Below are positions 37,011-45,154 of a stretch of 64,000 nt of DNA, piece by piece. The notes beneath the pieces are model-generated. The model was given only the letters and a program-made list of their open reading frames with translations. It was not told the DNA's origin and made no database searches. A program made the position numbers and the translations under genes. Every line of letters begins with the position of its first letter. The first letter of the stretch is position 1. Origin of the DNA: Bacillus massiliglaciei (GTDB taxonomy: Bacteria; Bacillota; Bacilli; Bacillales; DSM-1321); NCBI RefSeq assembly GCF_900098925.1, contig NZ_LT622357.1:62001-126000 (forward strand), read 5' to 3'.

Positions 37011-38282
37011 ATGCAGATAAAACCGCTTGCGTTCCGGATGCGGCCGCGCACCATCGAAGAAGTGATCGGGCAGGAGCATCTCGTTGGGGAAGGAAAAATC
37101 ATTCAGCGGATGGTCAAAGCGAAGCAGCTGTCGTCCATGATCCTGTACGGGCCGCCAGGTGTCGGAAAAACCTCGATTGCCAGCGCGATTGCCGGCAGCA
37201 CTCAATTCGCTTTCCGAACTTTGAACGCAGTGACCAATAATAAAAAGGATATGGAAATCGTCGCGGCGGAAGCGAAAATGTCAGGCAAAGTCATCCTGCT
37301 GCTTGATGAGGTACACCGTCTCGACAAAGCCAAACAGGATTTCCTTCTGCCGCACCTCGAAAACGGCAGCATCACGCTGATTGGCGCCACGACAAGCAAC
37401 CCGTATCATGCTATCAATCCGGCAATCCGCAGCCGCTGTCAGATTTTTGAATTGAAGGCGCTGGAAGCGGACGACATCGTCCAGGCCCTGTCACGCGCCC
37501 TTCATGATCAAGAGCGGGGACTTGGCACCTATCAGACGGATGTCAGCCAAGAAGCGCTGTTCCATCTGGCAACGGCGTCGAACGGCGATGTCCGCAGTGC
37601 CCTGAACGCTCTCGAGCTTGCCGTCATTTCGACCGAACCGGATAACTCAGGCACGATAACCGTCGATGTCAAAATCGCAGAAGAATGTATCCAAAAGAAG
37701 AGCTTTTCGCATGATAAAGGCGGCGATGCCCATTATGATGTGCTCTCAGCCTTCCAAAAATCGATACGAGGCAGCGATGTCAATGCCGCTCTCCATTATT
37801 TAGGGAGACTGATCGAAGCCGGAGACCTTGTCAGCATCGCCAGACGTCTGGTTGTGATTGCGTATGAAGACATCGGCCTTGCGAGCCCGCAGGCTGGCCC
37901 CCGTGCCCTGGCCGCCGTTGAAGCGGCAGAGCGGCTTGGATTTCCGGAAGCCCGGATTCCGCTGGCGAACTCTGTTGTTGAGCTGTGCCTGTCACCTAAA
38001 TCGAATACAGCCTACAAGGCGATGGATGCTGCCCTGGCTGATATACGGGCCGGAAAGAGCGGCGAGATCCCGGCCCACCTGAAGGATGCCCATTACAAAG
38101 GGGCCGAGGAGCTTGGCCGCGGCGTGGATTACCTCTATCCCCACGACTATGAAAGCGGCTGGGTGAAACAGCAGTATCTTCCTGACAAGCTGAAAACTAA
38201 AAAATATTACGAACCAAAAAAGAGCGGCAAATTTGAACAAGCCCTTGCCGCTGTCTATGAAAATATCGAAAAGAAAAAATAG
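37011..38282 (+). CDS. rarA: Replication-associated recombination ATPase RarA
   Basis: RarA (MgsA, YrvN) is an AAA+ clamp-loader-like ATPase at stalled forks. The 423-residue protein has Walker A GPPGVGKTS (47-55), Walker B LLLDEVHR near 97, sensor GATTSNP near 130 and a C-terminal tetramerisation domain (YEDIGLASPQAGPRALAAVEA). ATG 37011 follows AAAAGGAGAG. It is divergent from cymR and marks the last gene in the B. subtilis-like order. Confidence 0.95.
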   Translation: MQIKPLAFRMRPRTIEEVIGQEHLVGEGKIIQRMVKAKQLSSMILYGPPGVGKTSIASAIAGSTQFAFRTLNAVTNNKKDMEIVAAEAKMSGKVILLLDEVHRLDKAKQDFLLPHLENGSITLIGATTSNPYHAINPAIRSRCQIFELKALEADDIVQALSRALHDQERGLGTYQTDVSQEALFHLATASNGDVRSALNALELAVISTEPDNSGTITVDVKIAEECIQKKSFSHDKGGDAHYDVLSAFQKSIRGSDVNAALHYLGRLIEAGDLVSIARRLVVIAYEDIGLASPQAGPRALAAVEAAERLGFPEARIPLANSVVELCLSPKSNTAYKAMDAALADIRAGKSGEIPAHLKDAHYKGAEELGRGVDYLYPHDYESGWVKQQYLPDKLKTKKYYEPKKSGKFEQALAAVYENIEKKK

Positions 38283-38302
38283 ATTAGCGCATATTAAAAA
38301 GC

Positions 38303-38333
38303 AGAAGCCGGCATCCCATGATTCCGGCTTTCT
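38303..38333 (+). terminator. Bidirectional terminator after rarA
   Basis: AGAAGCCGG (38303-38311) pairs with CCGGCTTTCT (38324-38333). T-rich flanks on both strands suit rarA and the convergent coat-like gene. Confidence 0.8.
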
Positions 38334-38334
38334 T

Positions 38335-38958
38335 CTATATAAAATGAAAACAGGTAATATACCTGGTATTCCAGCTCACCTCTTCCCCGTTATCACACAG
38401 CAGCACAGCCATTGACTGTCCTGCTTCTTTCAGCCTGCCTCTCTTCAGCGGATCGGCACCCAGGTCCAGCGCCACCTTTCTGCCCCTCATTTTTTTCAGC
38501 TGATCCTCCCAAGTCCTGGACAGCGAGATTCCGTTCGAGGAAGGAAACCACGGGGTCATCCGGCGGCAGTCATTTCCCACACTGAACCTGATTCGCTGCA
38601 CATGCACCATCGGAACAAATACGGTCTTATAATCTATGGAATGCAGCACAAAATAATTGGTCATTACACTTGTGATATACCCCTTTAATGGCCTGTCCTT
38701 TTCTAAAAGAATTTCGATATCTTTTCCTTTCGAAGCCATGAGAAGCTTTCGGAAGGATGTCTCGCGCTCGGCTTCCGGCACAAACTTGCCGCCATCCCCA
38801 AGTATGAGCTGTACAACCTGCCTTACCGGAATGTAGTGATCCAATTCATTCTGGCGGATAATCAAAAGGTCATCACCCCAGGCCGCCAGCACTCCTTCCT
38901 CCTGAAGTCCTCCAATCGTTTTCACCTGAACGGACTTGCCGACAGCATCATCAAACAC
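38335..38958 (-). CDS. CotB-like three-repeat protein, copy 2
   Basis: The 207-residue protein holds three copies of a small beta module of about 50 residues: GKSVQVKTIGGLQEEGVLAA...VRQVVQLIL, GKDIEILLEKDRPLKGYITS...VHVQRIRFS and GRKVALDLGADPLKRGRLKE...TRYITCFHF. The same module arrangement makes up the N-terminal part of spore coat protein CotB. It is shorter than the next gene and lacks its low-complexity tail. GTG 38958 follows AAAGGGG by 10 bp; GTG 38991 is possible. The coat role is inferred. Confidence 0.6.
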   Translation of the reverse strand: MFDDAVGKSVQVKTIGGLQEEGVLAAWGDDLLIIRQNELDHYIPVRQVVQLILGDGGKFVPEAERETSFRKLLMASKGKDIEILLEKDRPLKGYITSVMTNYFVLHSIDYKTVFVPMVHVQRIRFSVGNDCRRMTPWFPSSNGISLSRTWEDQLKKMRGRKVALDLGADPLKRGRLKEAGQSMAVLLCDNGEEVSWNTRYITCFHFI

Positions 38959-39046
38959 TGCTTTCGATCCCCTTTCCAACTGGTTGTCCACGTGCTAATT
39001 GAAAAGAAGGCACAACAACCTATAGGTGCTGTACCTTAGTGGTTTA

Positions 39047-40024
39047 TCATGATTGTGGAGTGTTTCCCTCGGCAACCTTCATTAGGTTATCGATCCACAT
39101 TTTTTTAAACGTATTGTTGGATTTCACTCTGGATTTGGCGAGTGCTGCCGCTACCCCCTTTACTGCAGGTGCCGCTGTTTCTGTTGTTTCTGCTGTTTCT
39201 TCTGCAGCAGCAGGTGCAGGGGCTGCAGGCTGCTCGGCCATTACACCCAAGCCTAAGCTCTGAATATGCTCAGTTGGGACATAATACAGCTCCTCTCCAT
39301 TGACCAGTACAACATATCCTGTTTCTGTCTCAATAATCAGGCCGTCGATGGTTGATTCTTCAAGACGGATCGTCACCCAATTGCGGTCCAGACGGGCCAG
39401 CAGCTGATCGAAAGTCAGCAAGCTTGGCGGAGCTGCAACCTCTTCATCTGATTCAAGGCCTGCTTCCGTTTCAGGTGCCAGCAGATCATCATAAATGTCA
39501 CCAGAAGACTCAGGCACAGATGGAGATTCTGCCGGTCTTAAGAATTGGAATTCCCGCTCAAATGTCGGCACTTCTGCCGGAGTGTCTTCTTTTACAAACG
39601 TGAAGCTGTTAACAAAGTGATATTGATAAAAAAGCAATCCTTGATCCTCTGTGGACAGAGCGAAGAAATCTTCTTGGGTTTCGACAATCCTTCCATAATA
39701 GGAAGAAGTAGATCCATCATTCACTCTTACCAATTTCCCTATGCTCGCTTCAGTTAAATCAGCCAAGGTTTCAGGAAAATCCGTCATCCCTTCAAGTAAT
39801 TCTAACGTCTCCTCGGAGTCGGCTGCCGTGCTTCTGGAATTCACCTGCACACTTGTAATAGGCGCTAAAGCCAAGAATGTCAGCTCAGAATTTGAATACA
39901 AAACCAAGTAATCTGTTTCAACAGAAATGAGTATGCCTTCTTGAGTTTCTGAACCGTCTAAAGAAATTTGCACTTGCTTGCCTATCAGATTGTCAATAAA
40001 CGGCAATGCCAAAAATTCATCCAT
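39047..40024 (-). CDS. CotB-like spore coat protein, copy 1
   Basis: The 325-residue protein has three beta modules: GKQVQISLDGSETQEGILIS...APITSVQV, GKLVRVNDGSTSSYYGRIVE...HFVNSFTF and DRNWVTIRLEESTIDGLIIE...EHIQSLGLG. Number, spacing and the Trp in the third module parallel B. subtilis CotB. An Ala/Pro/Glu-rich stretch follows where CotB has Ser-rich repeats, then a basic C terminus (NTFKKMWIDNLMK). ATG 40024 follows GGGGGATTG; 40042 is the alternative. It is acidic and unusually rich in Glu and Ala. Confidence 0.65.
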   Translation of the reverse strand: MDEFLALPFIDNLIGKQVQISLDGSETQEGILISVETDYLVLYSNSELTFLALAPITSVQVNSRSTAADSEETLELLEGMTDFPETLADLTEASIGKLVRVNDGSTSSYYGRIVETQEDFFALSTEDQGLLFYQYHFVNSFTFVKEDTPAEVPTFEREFQFLRPAESPSVPESSGDIYDDLLAPETEAGLESDEEVAAPPSLLTFDQLLARLDRNWVTIRLEESTIDGLIIETETGYVVLVNGEELYYVPTEHIQSLGLGVMAEQPAAPAPAAAEETAETTETAAPAVKGVAAALAKSRVKSNNTFKKMWIDNLMKVAEGNTPQS

Positions 40025-40050
40025 AATTCCACAATCCCCCATATAGTTAT

Positions 40051-40290
40051 TTATACTTTAATGATATTCATACTGCATGTATATGCGCCTTGTCTCCAGA
40101 ACGGTATCTGCCATTTACCCATTTTCCCTGCAAATGTACATTGACCCATCACTTTTAAGGAACTTTCTTCAACAAACAATCGAATGCTGTGCTGTTCCAA
40201 CAGATATCCGTATATCCTCTTTTCAAAGAAATCATGGTATCTTATGCAGCAGTCAAGCCATGTGCCCCGAACTTCAAGAGGAAATTTCAT
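40051..40290 (-). CDS. Small hypothetical protein upstream of CotB-like gene
   Basis: The 79-residue frame (MKFPLEVRGTWLDCCIRYHD at the start, with VMGQCTFAGKMGKWQIPFW later) ends 26 bp before the CotB-like start on the same strand. It is probably globular and beta-rich, with Cys residues. The ribosome site is weak (TAGG, 6 bp from ATG 40290). Its position favours a real first gene of a coat operon, but the coding evidence is modest. Confidence 0.4.
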   Translation of the reverse strand: MKFPLEVRGTWLDCCIRYHDFFEKRIYGYLLEQHSIRLFVEESSLKVMGQCTFAGKMGKWQIPFWRQGAYTCSMNIIKV

Positions 40291-40512
40291 CAACAACCTA
40301 AATTACCTATACCAACTATAGATCTATAGTCACGGATTCTACGCGCAAAAGAACATTTTTCGAGAACATAACAGGACTAATGGTTCCCTTGTTTTTAACG
40401 AGATTTTCAACGCGCACCATCCTGCCATTCCCCTTCCTTCATAAAATTTACCTATCCATTTGGAAATTTTTCTTATATAATACAAGTATTATAGAAAGAA
40501 AGGGAGACATTC

Positions 40513-41442
40513 ATGAGCAGGAGAAAAAAAAGTAAGAAAAAATGGCCGAAGATTCTCGGAATTATAGTGGCCCTTTTTATAGTAGCAGGAGGGGTTTTGG
40601 CCTTCTCCGTATACCGATCGCTGAACAGCGCTGTGGATACGATGCATACACCGATTGACCGTGATAAATCAGATAAACGGGACAAGCAAGTAACCCTTGA
40701 TAAGAAAGAACCGTTTTCCGTCCTTATGCTTGGAGTGGACGAGCGAAAAGGAGACAGGGGCAGATCTGATTCCATGATCGTCATGACTGTCAATCCTGAA
40801 AAGAAATCCGTGAAAATGCTGAGCATTCCGCGTGATACGAGAACGGAAATCGTGGGTAAAGGAACCCAGGATAAAATCAACCATGCCTATGCTTTTGGAG
40901 GCGTGGAAATGTCCATGGACACTGTTGAGAACTTCCTTGATATTCCGATTGATTATTATATGAAAATCAATATGGAAGGATTCAAGGATGTCGTGGATGC
41001 AGTGGGCGGTGTGACCGTTGATAATCAGCTTGATTTCACATATGAAGGGGTTCATTTTGAAAAAGGTCCACTTACACTAAATGGACAGGATGCCCTGAAA
41101 TATTCAAGAATGAGATATGATGATCCAAACGGTGATTTTGGACGCCAATCCAGACAGCGGCAGGTGATTGAAGCAGTCGTGAAAGAAGGAGCTTCTTTTT
41201 CTTCTTTGAGCAATTATGGCGATATATTAAAATCATTAAGCGATAATATTCAGACGAACCTGACGTTTAACGAGATGGTCGATATCCAGAAGAATTACCG
41301 GACAGCCGCCGGTGATATCGAGCAGCTGAACATCCAGGGAACTGGAACAAAAATCGGCGGAGTTTATTATCTGCAGGTCAATGACGACGAGAAAAAACGT
41401 CTACAAAACATGATGCAGGAACACTTAGTCCTAAAAAATTAA
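40513..41442 (+). CDS. LytR-CpsA-Psr (LCP) family wall-polymer transferase
   Basis: LCP enzymes attach wall teichoic acids or other anionic polymers to peptidoglycan outside the membrane. The 309-residue protein has a Lys-rich start, one membrane helix (ILGIIVALFIVAGGVLAFSVY) and the LCP domain: VLMLGVDERKGDRGRSDSMIVMTV, SIPRDTRTEI, and KYSRMRYDDPNGDFGRQSRQRQV with the catalytic Arg and Asp. It resembles TagU/LytR; I cannot say which paralogue. AAAGGGAG precedes the ATG and a terminator follows. Confidence 0.9.
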   Translation: MSRRKKSKKKWPKILGIIVALFIVAGGVLAFSVYRSLNSAVDTMHTPIDRDKSDKRDKQVTLDKKEPFSVLMLGVDERKGDRGRSDSMIVMTVNPEKKSVKMLSIPRDTRTEIVGKGTQDKINHAYAFGGVEMSMDTVENFLDIPIDYYMKINMEGFKDVVDAVGGVTVDNQLDFTYEGVHFEKGPLTLNGQDALKYSRMRYDDPNGDFGRQSRQRQVIEAVVKEGASFSSLSNYGDILKSLSDNIQTNLTFNEMVDIQKNYRTAAGDIEQLNIQGTGTKIGGVYYLQVNDDEKKRLQNMMQEHLVLKN

Positions 41443-41465
41443 ATTTTCATGAACCTTTTCATGAC

Positions 41466-41500
41466 AAAAAGACTGCCTATCTTGTAGAGGCAGTCTTTTT
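41466..41500 (+). terminator. Terminator of the LCP gene
   Basis: AAAAAGACTGCCT (41466-41478) pairs with AGGCAGTCTTTTT (41488-41500) over a 9-nt loop, 24 bp after the stop. Confidence 0.9.
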
Positions 41501-41641
41501 TCGACGAAAAAACATAAAATTGCTAGCTAGTGCTGTAGACATTTGTTGGAATATTTGTTGTTTAAATTGTATAAAAAGACGGTAAAATAGGAGTACAAAT
41601 CAATTAATTTAAAATTCTTCCAAAAGAGGAGCGGATTGAAT

Positions 41642-41740
41642 ATGAAAATAAAAGCAGGCAGCTGGGCTATGTTGACAGCCCAAGACAAAATGTTCATCCT
41701 AAAAGCGATCAGCCAGCTCTCCCGGACAAATAAAGCCTGA
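41642..41740 (+). CDS. 32-residue small protein, unknown function
   Basis: A short frame encodes MKIKAGSWAMLTAQDKMFIL followed by KAISQLSRTNKA, an amphipathic basic helix. GAGGAG lies about 10 bp before the ATG and the AT-rich upstream stretch contains TAAAAT-like elements. I do not recognise it. No clear terminator follows. Confidence 0.4.
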   Translation: MKIKAGSWAMLTAQDKMFILKAISQLSRTNKA

Positions 41741-41907
41741 ATGCAAATTCGCCGTCTTGACTTTTATCCAGCGAGCGGCGGCATTGCGCTAACTGACTTC
41801 CCCCTTGTATCGACATACCTACAGCGCCCCCTTCTCAATCCTTCGCTGAATAAGAAGGGTAGTCTAAAATGCCGCAGCTTGCATGCCTTATGAATCTCAC
41901 AGTCTTG

Positions 41908-42363
41908 CTAAAAATGATAATCCCACAAAAGCTTCCATTCTCCTTTTTCCTTAACCGCGTAACAATTTTGTTCAATAGTAAAAATGCCGAACCTCGATTC
42001 AAATTCCAGGGTAACCGGAACTTCATAAGCCGTTTTATGCGCCTTATGTTCAGCATCCATCTTCCAATTCTTCACTTTTTCGGCATTCCCCACTTTAAAA
42101 GAAAAGGTCTCAACCTCCATATGCTGGAGAAAAACATGCGATTTATTCTGGACATAGCCCGCCCTTTCCGGAAACCGCTCCTTCATCTCTTCATGAAGAA
42201 GTTCATAGGAACTGGAAAAGTCGGCATTGCTTTCGTATTCATAAAACTCCCGCACCGTTTTTTCCGGCCCGCCCCCCGGCATACGCAACAACCAAAAACC
42301 ACTGACTAAAATTACGGCGAGCGCCGCCAGTATCACGGGAAGCGGTTTTCTATGCCTCCTCAT
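41908..42363 (-). CDS. Membrane-anchored hypothetical protein, NTF2-like
   Basis: The 151-residue protein has a basic start, one helix (LPVILAALAVILVSGFWLL) and an extracellular domain of about 115 residues. That domain begins EKTVREFYEYESNADFSSSYELL, a pattern often seen in NTF2-like/DUF4878 domains. GAGGTG precedes the ATG. It is 112 bp downstream of the 186-residue gene, separated by a terminator. Function unknown. Confidence 0.65.
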   Translation of the reverse strand: MRRHRKPLPVILAALAVILVSGFWLLRMPGGGPEKTVREFYEYESNADFSSSYELLHEEMKERFPERAGYVQNKSHVFLQHMEVETFSFKVGNAEKVKNWKMDAEHKAHKTAYEVPVTLEFESRFGIFTIEQNCYAVKEKGEWKLLWDYHF

Positions 42364-42440
42364 CCCATCACCTCAAATGTGCGAGACCCTGTTGCCTCTA
42401 TTTATATATGTATGGCGAAGGTAACACATTATTCGCATAA

Positions 42441-42464
42441 AAAAACGGCCTATATTCAGGCCGT
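42441..42464 (-). terminator. Terminator of the 186-residue gene
   Basis: ACGGCCT (42445-42451) pairs with AGGCCGT (42458-42464), followed by TTTTTTTATG on the minus strand, just past the stop. Confidence 0.8.
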
Positions 42465-42475
42465 CCGATTCAAAA

Positions 42476-43036
42476 TCATTTCCTTTTTTCCATTTCTTTT
42501 AAAGCAATCACCTTTAATGCTGTCACTTCCTCTTCCGAAAGCTCACTCTTCAGCTCCTGCATGGCCTCTTGCTTCGACATCGAGCCGTTCTCTACATCCA
42601 TCTTCATTTGACCGAGCTTTTTCAAGCCGACCTTCTTGATCACGGTCTCCGCAGCTTCTTCCTTTGTTTCAAACGGCAGATCTTCCTTCGCTTTCGTCTC
42701 CGCCTTCGTTTCCGCTTCACGGTTCACAGCTGTTTCCTCTGCTGCCGGAGGGCTGTCTGCTTGTTCCGCTTCTATATTTGCGCGGTCGGGAGCTATCTCC
42801 GTATCCGCCTCTTGCTCCTCAAGCAGCTTCGTCAGCTCCGGATCCTTTTCTAAAGAACGGGCAATCTGATCCAGTTCTTCGCTATTCGCCATTTCAGAGG
42901 TAAGGCTATCCACGAGCTTGTCCGACGCTACCTGCTTAGCATACTGATAGCCTCCATAGATAAGCAGCGGGGCAGCGACTAGCGGAATAAGCAGAAGCAG
43001 AGGCCGCGGCCGGGTTCTTCTCGGTTTAATCTTCAT
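42476..43036 (-). CDS. Membrane-anchored acidic hypothetical protein
   Basis: The 186-residue protein has a strongly basic start (KIKPRRTRPRP), one helix (LLLLIPLVAAPLLIYGGYQYA) and an extracellular Glu/Ala/Lys-rich linker containing NREAETKAETKAKE. It ends in a helical domain (ETVIKKVGLKKLGQMKMDVENG). GGAGGG precedes the ATG. It looks like a surface or sporulation-type membrane protein; I recognise no family. Confidence 0.65.
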   Translation of the reverse strand: MKIKPRRTRPRPLLLLIPLVAAPLLIYGGYQYAKQVASDKLVDSLTSEMANSEELDQIARSLEKDPELTKLLEEQEADTEIAPDRANIEAEQADSPPAAEETAVNREAETKAETKAKEDLPFETKEEAAETVIKKVGLKKLGQMKMDVENGSMSKQEAMQELKSELSEEEVTALKVIALKEMEKRK

Positions 43037-43162
43037 ACACTTCCCTCCAAACCTTTTTCTTTGTCTATTATCTTACTATAATGGCCCTCGAATGAAAAAT
43101 TCGTAATTCCCTTTTGGAGGTTTCTTGCGAACTTTGGTGCTAACGGCTCAGAATTCCGGCAC

Positions 43163-43203
43163 AAAAAAAGCCTCGAATGGAAGAAACCCTTCCACACGAG
43201 GCC
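43163..43203 (-). terminator. Terminator of the dioxygenase gene
   Basis: AAGCCTCG, then TGGAAG (43169-43184 region), pairs with CTTCCA and CGAGGCCT (to 43203); the minus strand then reads TTTTTTTGTG. It lies 9 bp beyond the stop. Confidence 0.85.
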
Positions 43204-43211
43204 TGTCTTAT

Positions 43212-44189
43212 TTATTCTTTTGTGAATTCTTTTGTACTTCTTACCGTGTCGATGGGACGGACCATTTTTTCTATTTCCTCTCGCTTCGGCTCAAGGAATG
43301 GCGGCAGGGATAATTTTTCGCCAAGTGTTTCATACGGCTCATCCCCCATGAAGCCAGGACCGTCTGTTGCAAATTCAAACAGGATTTGCGGAGCGACCCG
43401 AGAATACAGGGATTCAAAGAAATACCGGTTTACATAGCCGGAAGTTTGGAACCGGAAGCTTGCCATCCGTTCAATCCATTCTTCGAGAACCTTTCGATCC
43501 TCCACCCGGAAGGCGGCATGATGGACCGTTCCATAGCCCTGGCGTCCCTGCGGAAGGAAGGTATTTGATTCGACTGCCACTTGAGCGCCGTTTCCTCCTT
43601 CTCCCATCTCAAACAAATGGAAGGCTCCCTCTTGTCCAATTTCCTTAAAGAGAAGCACTTTTTCCATGACTTCTTTTAAATAATCGAAATGCGCTGTGCG
43701 GACAAAGATTGGTCCAAGACCTGTAATCGCGTGCTCAAGCGGAATCGGTCCCTTTTCCCATGGAGTGCCTGAAGCGATACCGGCATTCTTTTCATCAGAA
43801 ATCAATTGATATTGCTGATCATCGAAGTCGACGAAAGACAAGGTCTTTTTGCCGAATTGCTCTTTAATGCCTGTATGTTTTACATCCAGGCGGTCGAAAC
43901 GCTTCACCCAGTAATCTAATGCAGCATCATCCGGAACACGGAAAGATGTCTTAGAAATTTCGTCCGTCCCATGAATTCCCTTCGGAATGCCTGGAAAATC
44001 GAAGAAGGTCATATCGGTTCCGGCACTACCTTTGTCATCTGCAAAGAATAAATGGTAGGTCTGGATATCGTCCTGATTGACTGTTTTCTTAATTAAACGC
44101 ATCCCCAGCACATATGTGAAGAACTCATAAATTTTTTCCGCACTGCTAGTGATGGCCGTAACATGGTGAATCCCTTTTAACTCGTTCAT
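43212..44189 (-). CDS. Hydroquinone-type ring-cleaving dioxygenase (MhqA/MhqO family)
   Basis: The 325-residue protein has two VOC (glyoxalase/dioxygenase) halves. The first opens with KGIHHVTAITSSAEKIYEF and the second contains GTVHHAAFRVEDR. His8/9, the second-half His pair and Glu in FEFATDGPGFMGDE are the likely metal ligands. MhqA, MhqO and MhqE of B. subtilis have this length and architecture and protect against quinones. The promoter carries an 18-bp palindrome like an MhqR box. It is monocistronic. Confidence 0.85.
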   Translation of the reverse strand: MNELKGIHHVTAITSSAEKIYEFFTYVLGMRLIKKTVNQDDIQTYHLFFADDKGSAGTDMTFFDFPGIPKGIHGTDEISKTSFRVPDDAALDYWVKRFDRLDVKHTGIKEQFGKKTLSFVDFDDQQYQLISDEKNAGIASGTPWEKGPIPLEHAITGLGPIFVRTAHFDYLKEVMEKVLLFKEIGQEGAFHLFEMGEGGNGAQVAVESNTFLPQGRQGYGTVHHAAFRVEDRKVLEEWIERMASFRFQTSGYVNRYFFESLYSRVAPQILFEFATDGPGFMGDEPYETLGEKLSLPPFLEPKREEIEKMVRPIDTVRSTKEFTKE

Positions 44190-44225
44190 CCAAAACCCTC
44201 CTAAAGGAAATGTCTCTAAGTTGAA

Positions 44226-44271
44226 TATCTTTAATTAAAGATAATATAGCACTCTGAAGTTTTTCTGTCAA
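44226..44271 (-). promoter_or_regulatory. Promoter and MhqR-like operator of the dioxygenase gene
   Basis: On the minus strand TTGACA (44271-44266) and TATATT (44248-44243) are 17 bp apart. The perfect 18-bp palindrome TATCTTTAATTAAAGATA (44226-44243) directly follows the -10 and covers the start site, fitting repression. Its outer TATCT...AGATA matches the MhqR box as I remember it. Confidence 0.75.
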
Positions 44272-44447
44272 ATAGATGAATCCCGTTCGCTCCCTTCTAT
44301 TTATAATATATACAGATGAAATGGAGGGATTCAGATATAACGAGGATAATAAAACAGTTATATATTGGGAATTATAGTATAATGAAGGAAGACAATATAG
44401 CGGTATAGCGGGCAGCGGCACATCTCCTAAGAAAGGAGGTGACGCTG

Positions 44448-44543
44448 GTGATGACAGTAAAAGACGCTCTAGAGTTGATGATATCGTTCGCAACCTTAGT
44501 CTTAACCATCATCACGGTTTCTTCTGATAAAAAAAAGAAGTAA
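44448..44543 (+). CDS. Holin-like small membrane toxin (Hol_Tox type)
   Basis: The 31-residue peptide has the form MMTVKDALELMISFATLVLT followed by IITVSSDKKKK: a short amphipathic start, one helix and a Lys tail. This is the putative holin-like toxin family, relatives of which are type I toxins with antisense RNA antitoxins (TxpA/RatA-like). AAAGGAGG lies 8 bp before GTG 44448. A TATAAT at about 44379 is the likely -10. Downstream is a structured untranslated region with a terminator. Confidence 0.75.
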   Translation: MMTVKDALELMISFATLVLTIITVSSDKKKK

Positions 44544-44692
44544 CCCCCCTTACCCTCGACCAAAGGTGCTTCAAGGTGTGGTTACTCTTTTTTGAGCTAA
44601 CTTGTCACTTGCCACTGGACGTCGCTGCTCTTTATGCAGTTTGTTGTCTGAAAGAAGGTGCTGGGACTGCCACCCCAGTGCCTTTTTTTATT
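44544..44692 (+). other. Structured toxin 3' region, possible antisense RNA locus, with terminator
   Basis: The layout after holin-like toxins is repeated here: a CGACCAAAGGTG stretch, GGTTACTC, and a terminator hairpin AGGTGCTGGG (44656-44665) with CCCAGTGCCT (44674-44683) followed by seven T. A convergent antisense RNA is usual at such loci, but I found no confident promoter for one. The remaining bases to 44867 show no gene. Confidence 0.5.
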
Positions 44693-44867
44693 ATATGTGA
44701 TTTACCTATATTATATCCTTATGGAAGTAAAATACAAACAAAAAGTCGAAAAGCACTGCAGCCATAAACATCCAATAACACGAAAAGAGTAAAAGCCAGT
44801 CATGAAGGGTATAGAATAATAATTCAGTTTTTTTAGCATTAAAATCTACTCATAAAGGATGATTGCG

Positions 44868-44975
44868 ATGAATACCACTGAAGGAAAGAAAAAAAAGCGA
44901 AGGATGATCCAAAAAACAGACCGGAAAACCCGTTTATGGTTTTCTTATTTTAGCTGGGCAAGAATTTGGATTTAA
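44868..44975 (+). CDS. Possible 35-residue basic protein
   Basis: The frame MNTTEGKKKKRRMIQKTDRK continues with TRLWFSYFSWARIWI: a strongly basic first half and an aromatic, membrane-active second half. AAAGGATG lies about 7 bp before the ATG. The composition could suit a membrane-associated or toxin-like peptide. Coding status is uncertain. Confidence 0.35.
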   Translation: MNTTEGKKKKRRMIQKTDRKTRLWFSYFSWARIWI

Positions 44976-45063
44976 TAGAATGAAAATCCATTCAGGATTC
45001 TCTCTCCTAATCCACATGTACTTCCGTAACGAATAGACTTAAAAAAGAAGTTGGACTATAAAC

Positions 45064-45099
45064 AAAAATCAAATTTCTCTGGGAGAAATTTGATTTTTT
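45064..45099. terminator. Bidirectional terminator
   Basis: AAAAATCAAATTTCTC (45064-45079) pairs with GAGAAATTTGATTTTTT (45083-45099) over 3 nt. It can serve the small plus-strand frame and the ABC operon on the minus strand. Confidence 0.8.
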
Positions 45100-45154
45100 G
45101 TTTAACTGTATAGATTCACGGAGACTTTCCTGGGAACAGGCTCGAGCCTATCGT

